From contig QMZY01000037.1 of NCBI GenBank assembly GCA_003663415.1, forward strand, positions 1-7,532: a stretch of 7,532 nucleotides of DNA, given 5' to 3'. Within the stretch, counting starts at the first letter, position 1. Every line of letters begins with the position of its first letter. Shown one piece after another: positions 1 through 4,305 of this stretch. The notes beneath the pieces are model-generated. The model saw only the letters and a list, made by a program, of their open reading frames with translations. It had not been told where the DNA came from and searched no databases. This DNA comes from Candidatus Aenigmatarchaeota archaeon. Its GTDB lineage: Archaea > Aenigmatarchaeota > Aenigmatarchaeia > QMZP01. The translations under genes were made by a program, and so were the position numbers.

Positions 1-1
1 A

Positions 2-304
2 GAAAACTGGGTTTGTTCTGTCTGGTCAGAGTGTCAGCCAAACGGCAAACAAACCAGAACATGCATAGATAAGAATAACTGCGGAACAGAAGAAAACAAA
101 CCAAAGGAAACAAGGGATTGTGTATATGTAGAGAAAAAAACCGAACAGGGTGAAAAAGAAGAAGAAGCACCAAACGCTACAACAACGCAGCCTTCAGTGA
201 ACATAACAGGTCTTGTTATAGGGAACCCGAGTTTCTGGGCAGGATTAATAATAATTCTCGTTGGGCTCGGTTTTATTTTTTACAGAAAAAAGAAGAAAAA
301 GTAA
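2..304 (+). CDS. C-terminal part of a TSP1-like surface protein with membrane anchor
   Basis: Only the last 100 residues are in the window; the 5' end is cut off by the window edge. Numbering from the edge, residues 3-40 form a small cysteine module with W3, C5, W8, C11, a G-K-Q-T-R-T-C run ending at C21, then C27 and C40. This spacing resembles thrombospondin type-1 repeats, which are common in predicted surface proteins of several archaeal groups. A Glu/Lys-rich stretch (44-55) and a Thr/Ser/Pro linker with two N-glycosylation sequons (N58, N67) follow. One hydrophobic segment (about 78-94) and a tail of R-K-K-K-K-K complete the protein. This is the layout of an exported protein held by a C-terminal transmembrane anchor with a cytoplasmic basic tail. 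It converges on dphB across 33 bp. The binding partner is unknown. The reading frame is secure; the TSP1 assignment rests on cysteine and tryptophan spacing only. Confidence 0.75.
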   Translation, partial: ENWVCSVWSECQPNGKQTRTCIDKNNCGTEENKPKETRDCVYVEKKTEQGEKEEEAPNATTTQPSVNITGLVIGNPSFWAGLIIILVGLGFIFYRKKKKK

Positions 305-337
305 GGCTCAAAGTTTTGTTTGCATTCTTTAATGGTT

Positions 338-1075
338 TTATATTTTGAGTGTTTCCAAAAACTCCTCTTCAAAAAACTGCAGCTTGCCGGGAAGGATTAT
401 TACTCCGGGAGCCTCTAGATTCAACGAAACAAGTTTTTCAACAAAACCATATATTATTTTTTGACCCGAAGAACCTAGCTTGGAAGCAGCAACAACCTTT
501 GTTTCTGGTTTAAAAAGGCCTTTTTTTATGCTTTTTTCGCTTTCTAAAAGCAGTTTTAATCCTTCACTGATATCCATGTCTATGTCCAGAAGAATTAATG
601 AGTGAAGCCCTGTTTTTTTGTTTTTCCATATATATTCGTAAAAAGAGGTTGGTTTTTGTTTTTCGCTCCAGTTTACAAGCGTTACGACCCTTCCAAAATT
701 ATACAGAGACAAACCTGTTTCTCCAATTGCTGTAAATATAGAGGAAGAGTGTATAATCTGGAAGGGTATGCCAAGTTTTTTTGCTTCAGAAATTAAATGA
801 ATGTGCGTGGTTGCTGCAAGGGGGTCTCCCGGAACAAGGACAACCACATTCTTTTTTTCAGACTCGTTTAAAATCTTTTCAGAATCCTCTTCCATGTCCT
901 TTCTTTTCAGAATTTCTATTTTTTTTCCTATAATTTTTTCCAGGTTTTGGAACGAACCTCCCCGCTTTGCTGTATAAAATTCAGCATAAATCTTGTCAGC
1001 CTTTCTGCAAGCTTCTAGTCCTTTCAAGGATATGTCTTTTTCATCCCATATGCCAAGACCAATTAAATAAAGCAT
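338..1075 (-). CDS. dphB: Diphthine synthase (diphthamide biosynthesis methyltransferase)
   Basis: The 245-residue protein matches the usual length of archaeal DphB (Dph5), an S-adenosylmethionine-dependent methyltransferase. It methylates the modified histidine of translation elongation factor 2 during diphthamide synthesis in the cytoplasm. Family hallmarks are visible: the opening M-L-Y-L-I-G-L-G followed by D-E-K-D-I-S-L-K-G-L-E-A, then VPGDPLAATTHIHL at 81-94 (the P-G-D-P loop of this methyltransferase fold). Further on are TLVNWSE at 132-138, GLHSLILLDI at 156-165, and a C-terminal PGKLQFFEEEFLE stretch. The ATG at 1075 gives the conserved N terminus exactly. Upstream is AT-rich with no strong Shine-Dalgarno sequence, which fits a leaderless or short-leader archaeal transcript. 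The mature 3' end of tRNA-Lys lies 32 bp upstream on the same strand, so read-through from the tRNA is possible. No truncation or missing motif is seen. Confidence 0.95.
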   Translation of the reverse strand: MLYLIGLGIWDEKDISLKGLEACRKADKIYAEFYTAKRGGSFQNLEKIIGKKIEILKRKDMEEDSEKILNESEKKNVVVLVPGDPLAATTHIHLISEAKKLGIPFQIIHSSSIFTAIGETGLSLYNFGRVVTLVNWSEKQKPTSFYEYIWKNKKTGLHSLILLDIDMDISEGLKLLLESEKSIKKGLFKPETKVVAASKLGSSGQKIIYGFVEKLVSLNLEAPGVIILPGKLQFFEEEFLETLKI

Positions 1076-1107
1076 AACTCTTTTTTAAAATTAATAAATA
1101 AAAAATG
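1076..1107 (-). promoter_or_regulatory. AT-rich spacer between tRNA-Lys and dphB, possible dphB promoter
   Basis: These 32 bp are almost entirely A/T. On the minus strand they hold a TTTATTTATTAA stretch centred roughly 20-25 bp before the dphB ATG, where an archaeal TATA box would drive a leaderless transcript. The same stretch could instead serve as the trailer of tRNA-Lys. The call rests on composition and spacing only. Confidence 0.4.
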
Positions 1108-1121
1108 TGGGCCCAGAGGGA

Positions 1122-1485
1122 TTCTCGCAAGCCTACAACCTTCTTTCAAAAAGAAGGTTGATCAAGAAGGAGCTTCGCTTCACTTCGTTCCGCTCGCTTC
1201 CAGCAACCTTCTTTCAAACAAGCCTTTTAAAAGGCTTGAGCTATCATTTGGAAGACGCTCTGAAAGAGCCTCAATCGAAAGTTCAGCTTCCAAACATTGT
1301 TTTCTTGCTCAAGCTTCTTTTCTAAAGAAGCTTGGCGGCAGCTGTTTTTCCGTTAACGCTTCCATCAGCTTTGCTGGTGGCGCCTGCCGTCAGGCAGTGT
1401 GTAGTGCGTTTATCCTGCACTAAAGGCTTTGCGGCAGCGTTCTTTCCGTTAACGCTTTAGGCCATTTACTTGGCCTAAAGGGTTA
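1122..1485 (-). other. tRNA-Lys intron 3, T-loop position 59/60, 364 nt
   Basis: The T stem (GAGGG with CCCTC) forms the outer helix. T-loop bases TTCG pair with CGAG (1127-1124) as the 4-bp central helix, flanked by 3-nt bulges AAT (1487-1485) and AAT (1123-1121). Cleavage after the second bulge base on each side restores the loop TTCGAAT. The intron-proximal helix is weak: only a few pairs with bulges are seen, and an alternative hairpin (AGGGTT with AACCCT, 1495-1479) competes. The intron has no long ORF, so it is not an endonuclease gene. It contains at least eight hairpins, among them 1136-1160 (11 bp), 1219-1238 (perfect 20-nt palindrome), 1310-1334 (11 bp), 1362-1380 and 1455-1480 (10 bp). 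TTTGGAAG near 1248 can pair with CTTCCAAA near 1287. The length is far above the tens of bases usual for archaeal tRNA introns. Confidence 0.8.
1335..1457. repeat. Pair of 27-nt direct repeats inside tRNA-Lys intron 3
   Basis: Positions 1335-1361 and 1431-1457 match at 24 of 27 bases; both begin GCGGCAGC and end TTTCCGTTAACGCTT. They are 96 bp apart on the same strand. The second copy folds alone as AGCGTT/AACGCT, while the first has lost that pairing. A shorter exact 15-nt repeat of the same kind joins 1136-1150 and 1204-1218. This suggests the intron grew by internal duplication. Confidence 0.8.
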
Positions 1486-1507
1486 TTCGAACCCTCGACA
1501 CCCGGGT

Positions 1508-1551
1508 TTCTTCCTGTCATCCCAGGGGTCTACACGCTTTTAACAGCCAGT
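1508..1551 (-). other. tRNA-Lys intron 2, canonical position 37/38, 44 nt
   Basis: The BHB is textbook-like. The anticodon stem is the outer helix and CTTT (32-35) pairs with GAAG (1513-1510) as the 4-bp centre. The bulges are TAA (1553-1551) and AAA (1509-1507), and CTG (1550-1548) pairs with CAG (1516-1514) on the intron side. Cutting after the second bulge base joins A37 to A38. A competing 9-bp hairpin (GCTTTTAAC with GTTAAAAGC, 1558-1536) would sequester the anticodon until splicing. Confidence 0.85.
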
Positions 1552-1558
1552 TAAAAGC

Positions 1559-1579
1559 ATCACCCTATCCAACGGGTGT
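1559..1579 (-). other. tRNA-Lys intron 1, anticodon-stem position 30/31, 21 nt
   Basis: Without removing this segment the anticodon stem cannot form; removing it gives the perfect CCGGG/CCCGG stem. In a BHB model C25-A26-C27-C28 pair with GGTG (1564-1561) and the bulges are GGA (1581-1579) and ATG (1560-1558). GAG of the D stem pairs with CTT (1557-1555) as the outer helix. The predicted cuts coincide with the junctions needed for the cloverleaf. The model disrupts the D stem, so the junctions are firmer than the fold. An internal CACCC/GGGTG hairpin is also possible. Confidence 0.72.
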
Positions 1580-1640
1580 CCGGTGCTCTACCAGCTGAGC
1601 TATGGGCCCAACCAAACTAACTAAATATAGAACTGGAATG

Positions 1641-1650
1641 TTTATAAATT
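1641..1650 (-). promoter_or_regulatory. TATA-like box for tRNA-Lys
   Basis: On the minus strand AATTTATAAA lies 32-41 bp before the first base of tRNA-Lys. That spacing fits an archaeal TATA box with a start about 25 bp downstream and a leader of roughly ten bases. An identical box at 1738-1747 sits just past the tRNA-Asp 3' end, where it has no tRNA of its own to drive. Confidence 0.6.
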
Positions 1651-1660
1651 TATTTTACAG

Positions 1661-1673
1661 CGGGATTTTCACA
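1661..1673 (-). pseudogene. Relict fragment of tRNA-Asp 3' end
   Basis: The 13 bases equal 1768-1780, which cover the last intron bases, T60 and four bases of the T-stem 3' strand of tRNA-Asp. The acceptor strand is absent and the duplicated flank follows at once. It is too short to be functional and is recognised only through its place in the duplication. Confidence 0.55.
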
Positions 1674-1698
1674 ATTATTAGGAAGCGGTTAGCTCCTT

Positions 1699-1733
1699 TT
1701 TCTTGGTCAAGCTTCTTTTCTAAAGAAGGTTGG
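1699..1733. repeat. Hairpin repeat shared with tRNA-Lys intron 3
   Basis: Positions 1699-1733 match 1301-1335 at 33 of 35 bases in the same orientation. The intron copy is an 11-bp perfect stem (CAAGCTTCTTT / AAAGAAGCTTG) with a 3-nt loop; this copy has one mismatch in the stem. One copy is inside the Lys T-loop intron and the other between the tRNA genes. This suggests a small dispersed hairpin unit or a local duplication. Confidence 0.75.
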
Positions 1734-1772
1734 AATGTTTATAAATTTATTTTACAGACGCCCTGGCCGGGA

Positions 1773-1822
1773 TTTTCACATCTGGTTGCAGGATGCGTCG
1801 AAACCCGCTGGTGGTTTCGACT
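1773..1822 (-). other. tRNA-Asp intron 2, T-loop position 59/60, 50 nt
   Basis: The T stem CCGGG/CCCGG is the outer helix. TTCA (54-57) pairs perfectly with TGAA (1778-1775) as the 4-bp centre, with bulges AAA (1824-1822) and AAT (1774-1772). Cutting after the second bulge base on each side leaves loop TTCAAAT. Inside, GTCGAAACC and GGTTTCGAC form a 9-bp hairpin directly after the bulge. It has the same insertion position and the same AAT 3' bulge as the Lys T-loop intron, but its length and body differ. Confidence 0.85.
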
Positions 1823-1843
1823 TTTGAACCCGGGTCATGAGAG

Positions 1844-1948
1844 CTCTGCAAGCCTTTTTACATGTTTTCCGCTAGCGCTTTTGCGGAAGCGGTATTGGAA
1901 TCTCGACCTGAAAGGTCGAGTCTTTACGGAGCTCCTGTAAAAGGGCTA
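1844..1948 (-). other. tRNA-Asp intron 1, canonical position 37/38, 105 nt
   Basis: The anticodon stem TGAGA/TCTCA is the outer helix. CTGT (32-35) pairs with GCAG (1849-1846), with bulges CAT (1950-1948) and AGC (1845-1843). The intron-side helix is long: AGCC and TTTTACA near the 5' end pair with TGTAAAA and GGCT near the 3' end. Inside are a 7-bp hairpin (CTCGACC/GGTCGAG, 1902-1920) and a second hairpin at 1869-1892. No ORF is present. Confidence 0.87.
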
Positions 1949-2009
1949 TGACAGTCTCATATGCTAGGCCACTACACCACCAGGGCATCTGAATTAATAT
2001 TTACATTCA

Positions 2010-2020
2010 CATATATAAGT
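2010..2020. promoter_or_regulatory. TATA-like box between tRNA-Asp and the propeller gene
   Basis: CATATATAAGT lies about 29 bp before the first base of tRNA-Asp on the minus strand and about 45 bp before the ATG at 2060 on the plus strand. Its near-palindromic core could act in both directions. A second AT-rich run (TTTTAAAAG, 2020-2028) is an alternative box for the plus-strand gene. Confidence 0.5.
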
Positions 2021-2059
2021 TTTAAAAGAATTTTAATCCCCAAGTTTAAAAATTTATAT

Positions 2060-2761
2060 ATGAAGAGATATTTTTTCTTTCTTATGCTGGGCTTTTTATT
2101 AATACCCGGTGTGTTTGCTGCTAATATAAATCCTTTCCTCTTTTCCGAGCCTGTCAAGATTGAGAAAACGCAAGAATACTGGGTTGTTGGGACTGAAAGC
2201 ATACTTTACATACTTTCTTCTGATGGAAACCTTGTGAATTTTCTAAATACCAGAGAATTGACCGATTTTTTAATTGATGAAGATAGAATCATAATCACCC
2301 AGAGAATTCAGGACTTTCCTAATGTTCAGGCATATACTTTTCCAGAATTAAAACCCCTTTGGAAATTCGAACCGAAAATGAGAGTGTTTGATATAAATCT
2401 CCTATGGGAGGAAAAGGAAACCAAAACATGGAGAGTAAAGACCCTTGGAAATTTTTATGCAATCGCATCCGGGCATAAATTCTATATCCTTAACAAAAAT
2501 GGTAAACTTGTAAAGGAATTCCAGACAGAAAATGATGTCTGGGATTTTGAGGAAATAGATGGAAAGTATTATCTAGGCTCTCAGGACGGAAATATATATG
2601 TTTTAAACCAGGATTTGGAAATGATAGAAAAAATCAAGGTTTGTAGAGACTTTAAGATAATAAATCCTCTTACCAATCAAACCCAAGTAAAGCTTACCAG
2701 ATCAGTCTGGCAAATTGAAAACGGATTAGGAATCTGCGAGGATGGAAGCGTATGGAGTTAG
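2060..2761 (+). CDS. Exported beta-propeller-like protein, probably frameshifted at its 3' end
   Basis: The ATG at 2060 gives 233 residues and places a clear signal peptide at the N terminus: M-K-R, a hydrophobic core and a cleavage-like VFA-AN at about residues 18-22. Reading from the upstream ATG at 1961 would run through tRNA-Asp and bury this signal, so I reject it. The mature part shows repeating hydrophobic strands with turn motifs SSDGNLV (53-59), NKNGKLV (145-151) and SQDGNIYVL (174-182), typical of PQQ/WD-like propeller blades. The protein is short for a full propeller. It has three cysteine-poor blades at most and stops with no anchor. The next ORF (2742-2909), in the +1 frame, encodes an anchor-like segment. 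The domain call is from pattern only and the binding target is unknown. Confidence 0.7.
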   Translation: MKRYFFFLMLGFLLIPGVFAANINPFLFSEPVKIEKTQEYWVVGTESILYILSSDGNLVNFLNTRELTDFLIDEDRIIITQRIQDFPNVQAYTFPELKPLWKFEPKMRVFDINLLWEEKETKTWRVKTLGNFYAIASGHKFYILNKNGKLVKEFQTENDVWDFEEIDGKYYLGSQDGNIYVLNQDLEMIEKIKVCRDFKIINPLTNQTQVKLTRSVWQIENGLGICEDGSVWS

Positions 2762-2909
2762 AATAGATTTTGATCAGGGTTTTATTCTGGAAAATCTGGA
2801 AAGAGAAAGCTATCATTCAGTAAGCACGTCTTTTGCTAAGCTTTTCTTAGCTGTGTTCTTGTTTTTAGGGTCTGGTGTGTTTTATTTCAAAAAAAGAGAT
2901 ATTCATTAA
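2742..2909 (+). CDS. Small membrane-anchor ORF overlapping the propeller gene (probable frameshifted C terminus)
   Basis: This 55-residue ORF starts at an ATG 20 nt inside the preceding gene, in the +1 frame, and has no Shine-Dalgarno sequence. Residues 1-30 are polar. Residues 31-49 form one hydrophobic segment, followed by KKRDIH. That is the arrangement of a C-terminal anchor, as in the protein at the left edge of the window. The propeller gene before it has a signal peptide but no anchor, so the two probably encode one protein. The interruption could be a real one-base mutation, a sequencing error (no long homopolymer is nearby), or a programmed shift. A separate small membrane protein is the alternative. 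Confidence 0.5.
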   Translation: MEAYGVRIDFDQGFILENLERESYHSVSTSFAKLFLAVFLFLGSGVFYFKKRDIH

Positions 2910-3083
2910 TCTGCTCTTGCCAAGTTTGATATTTTTAACGCACAGAACCATTCACCAGACTCTTTAAAGCTCTTGAAACTCCCTTTATATCTACAGCCAA
3001 TGTGATTTTACTTAAATAGTTAATTATAAATATTTATCATTATAAAATAACAAAATAAGTCAAATAAACATGGAGCAAAAGTG
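2910..3083 (+). promoter_or_regulatory. Intergenic region with promoter of the lipoprotein gene
   Basis: This gap has no gene. Its right half (about 3018-3060) is very AT-rich and carries TATA-like runs such as TTATAAATATTTATC, 40-65 bp before the ATG at 3084. GGAG at 3072-3075 lies 8 nt before that ATG. A five-codon frame (ATG at 3070, stop TGA at 3082) overlaps the gene start and is probably chance. I see nothing in the left half. Confidence 0.45.
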
Positions 3084-3920
3084 ATGAATATGGTAAAGAA
3101 AATTTTAAGGAATCTCACCGCAGCTGGTTTTTTAACCTTAGCTGCATGTTTCCCTGCATTTAAACAGACACATGAATATACAGAACCAAAAGGGTTTGTT
3201 AGGTCAGCTGTTACCCAAACACAGGGATCCCTAAAGATTTATGTGAAGCCTGACTCAGACAAATTTGTCTATTTCATAATGGATACCCATGCCCTTCTCC
3301 CTGATCATATATACAAAGAGGAAAACGCACCAATCCAGTATTGCATCGCGAGCCTGATGGAATATCTGGCAGAAGAAAAAGGGGTAAGAATGATAGGTAT
3401 AGAAGGTTATGAAGGCGAACTGAAAGGAAAAGAATATTTTAGGGAATTAAAAGAAGCCGCGAAAGAAGTGATGGAAGAGATGCCACCGGATAAAGAAATG
3501 AAAGATGCGTTAAAATGGATTATAGCTCCATATGCTCTGGAAATACTTGAACCAGACAAATTCTACACATTTGGCGTGGATGATAAAAAATTACAGGAAG
3601 AATATGAGAGTTATTTTAAAAGAATGAAGGAAATTGCAAATGAAACAGTAAAATTTGACAGCAATGAAAAAATAAACGCCCTTTACAAGGAGGTATTAGA
3701 ATTGGACAGGAAAATGAATGAAAATAAAAGAAAGAGAGGTATAAATGCTGTCAGGAATTTTCTGGAAGAGATGGACAGGAAAGGCTACAAAAAAGGAATA
3801 TTGGTTTTTGGCAGGGGTCACAGAGAAGAAATAGAAGAAGAGTTAGAGAAAAATTGCTCTTATGAGCTGTTTGACCCGGTGTTATTTTGCCTTGAAAGAA
3901 AAAAAGACTCAGAGGAATAA
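3084..3920 (+). CDS. Predicted lipoprotein, possibly TIKI/TraB-ChaN-like
   Basis: I chose the ATG at 3084 over the GTG at 3081 because GGAG lies 8 nt before it; the protein has 278 residues. The N terminus has basic residues, a hydrophobic stretch and a lipobox-like L-A-A-C with cysteine 22, so it is probably lipid-anchored outside the membrane. The body has a strand FVYFIMDTHALLPDH (61-75), an IGIEGYEGE segment (104-112), FGVDD (163-167), a long charged helical region (about 168-235), and ILVFGRGHREEIEEEL (239-254). A conserved-looking histidine after a strand, a glutamate in I-E-G, and a late G-x-x-H are reminiscent of the TIKI/TraB/ChaN/EreA superfamily, many of which are membrane-associated metal-dependent hydrolases or haem-related lipoproteins. 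The first motif is D-T-H rather than G-x-x-H, so the assignment is tentative. It stands alone with its own promoter. Confidence 0.65.
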   Translation: MNMVKKILRNLTAAGFLTLAACFPAFKQTHEYTEPKGFVRSAVTQTQGSLKIYVKPDSDKFVYFIMDTHALLPDHIYKEENAPIQYCIASLMEYLAEEKGVRMIGIEGYEGELKGKEYFRELKEAAKEVMEEMPPDKEMKDALKWIIAPYALEILEPDKFYTFGVDDKKLQEEYESYFKRMKEIANETVKFDSNEKINALYKEVLELDRKMNENKRKRGINAVRNFLEEMDRKGYKKGILVFGRGHREEIEEELEKNCSYELFDPVLFCLERKKDSEE

Positions 3921-4026
3921 TGCTTTATAATTCCTCACAAAAGCAGAACAGTCTTTAAGGAACATGCAGGAACCGAAAACCATTAATTTTAAAAACCTTA
4001 ACTATAATATTATTTTATCAGGTTTT

Positions 4027-4032
4027 GGAGGT
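4027..4032 (+). promoter_or_regulatory. Strong Shine-Dalgarno sequence that fixes the PRC-barrel start
   Basis: GGAGGT ends 6 nt before the ATG at 4039. It shows that the frame open from 3964 is not translated from its first ATG. An AT-rich box at about 4001-4018 (ACTATAATATTATTTTAT) is suitably placed as a TATA element. Confidence 0.75.
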
Positions 4033-4038
4033 TTTAAT

Positions 4039-4299
4039 ATGGAAGAAAGAATAAGAAGCAAAAAACTCATTGGGAAGATATTGATATCCGAGGAAACAGG
4101 AAAAAAATTCGGCGTAATAGGCGATATAGACTATGTTATAGAGTCAGGAGAATTGATAAACCTTGTGCTTGCGGAAGCAACCCCCCATACAACAAGTTTA
4201 AATCTTCAGGCAGACGAGAAAAACAGGTTGTTAATCCCGTTCTCAGCAGTGAAATCAGTCGGGGATTTTGTAATAGTTTCGGAAAAGGACATAATATAA
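4039..4299 (+). CDS. PRC-barrel domain protein
   Basis: From the ATG set by the Shine-Dalgarno sequence the protein has 86 residues, the size of stand-alone archaeal PRC-barrel proteins. The pattern is visible: L-I-G-K-I-L-I-S-E-E-T-G-K-K-F-G (10-25), then I-G-D-I-D-Y-V-I (27-34), E-S-G-E-L-I-N-L-V-L (35-44), and near the end L-L-I-P-F-S-A-V-K-S-V-G-D-F-V-I-V (64-80). In archaea these small barrels are widespread; some PRC-barrel proteins have been linked to RNA processing or to cell division complexes, and no specific role can be read here. The stop lies 6 bp from the stop of the convergent antiporter gene. Starting at 3964 would add a 25-residue tail unlike the family. Confidence 0.88.
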   Translation: MEERIRSKKLIGKILISEETGKKFGVIGDIDYVIESGELINLVLAEATPHTTSLNLQADEKNRLLIPFSAVKSVGDFVIVSEKDII

Positions 4300-4305
4300 A
4301 ACCAA

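Larger units (their letters stand above)
1108..1609 (-). tRNA. tRNA-Lys(UUU) interrupted by three introns
   Basis: On the minus strand the gene runs from 1609 to 1108 in four exons: 1609-1580, 1558-1552, 1507-1486 and 1121-1108 (30, 7, 22 and 14 nt). Joined, they give a complete 73-nt cloverleaf. The acceptor is GGGCCCA paired with TGGGCCC, the D stem is GCTC/GAGC with G15, G18 and G19, and base 26 is A. The anticodon stem is CCGGG/CCCGG with loop CTTTTAA (anticodon UUU, Lys). The variable loop is GTGTC, the T arm is GAGGG-TTCGAAT-CCCTC, and the discriminator is A. CCA is not encoded: the bases after A73 are CA then T. The introns fall at 30/31, 37/38 and 59/60, and each obeys the archaeal BHB rule. 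The second exon is only 7 nt and carries the whole anticodon. A TATA-like box lies 32-41 bp upstream (1641-1650). Identity follows from the anticodon; I could not run tRNAscan-SE. Confidence 0.88.
1610..1758. other. Spacer between tRNA-Asp and tRNA-Lys with a partial tRNA-flank duplication
   Basis: This 149-bp spacer contains no gene. Two exact 27-nt copies (1634-1660 and 1731-1757) each include TTTATAAATTTATTTTACAG. The right copy abuts the tRNA-Asp 3' end, and the left copy supplies the TATA region of tRNA-Lys. The left copy is followed at 1661-1673 by CGGGATTTTCACA, identical to the tRNA-Asp T-arm 3' part and intron end at 1768-1780. The ten bases in between (1758-1767, most of the acceptor 3' strand) are missing from the left copy. 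The simplest reading is a tandem duplication of about 100 bp followed by decay. No strong terminator is seen. Confidence 0.75.
1759..1986 (-). tRNA. tRNA-Asp(GUC) interrupted by two introns
   Basis: On the minus strand the gene runs from 1986 to 1759 in three exons: 1986-1949, 1843-1823 and 1772-1759 (38, 21 and 14 nt). Joined, they give 73 nt. The acceptor is GCCCTGG with CCAGGGC, bases 8-9 are TG, and the D stem is GTGT/GCAT with loop AGTGGCCTA. The anticodon stem is TGAGA/TCTCA with loop CTGTCAC (anticodon GUC, Asp). The 4-nt variable loop TGAC and the D-arm sequence are as I recall them for archaeal tRNA-Asp. The T arm is CCGGG-TTCAAAT-CCCGG and the discriminator is G, the usual base for tRNA-Asp. 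CCA is not encoded. Introns lie at 37/38 and 59/60. A TATA-like box sits 25-33 bp upstream. It is 149 bp upstream of tRNA-Lys on the same strand. Confidence 0.92.

Noticed and set aside
1107..1325. Plus-strand reading frame of 72 codons across the tRNA-Lys intron
   Set aside because: It is antisense to the tRNA exon and the hairpins, has no start signal, and its translation is repeat-derived.
1283..1368. Possible box C/D guide RNA inside the Lys intron
   Set aside because: Only a loose C-like CTGATGG (1368-1362) and a CTGA (1286-1283) are present on the minus strand, too far apart and without C'/D' boxes or a terminal stem.
1136..1480. CRISPR array or series of terminators
   Set aside because: The repeats are few, unequal and hairpin-forming, with no regular spacers, and oligo-T runs do not follow the stems in a terminator arrangement.
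1122..1485. Homing endonuclease encoded in the long intron
   Set aside because: No ORF of adequate length and no LAGLIDADG-like motif on either strand.
1473..1609. Intronless reading of tRNA-Lys with a nine-base T loop
   Set aside because: It lacks an acceptor 3' strand and leaves the anticodon stem unpaired; the matching T stem and acceptor strand are at 1120-1109.
1602..1940. Plus-strand reading frame of 112 codons
   Set aside because: It runs antisense through tRNA-Asp and the duplicated spacer; the repeats in its translation come from the duplication.
1961..2059. Longer start of the propeller gene at 1961
   Set aside because: It would overlap tRNA-Asp and its promoter and put residues in front of a clear signal peptide that begins at 2060.
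3964..4038. Longer start of the PRC-barrel gene at 3964
   Set aside because: A strong Shine-Dalgarno sequence directly precedes the ATG at 4039, and the extension is unlike the family.
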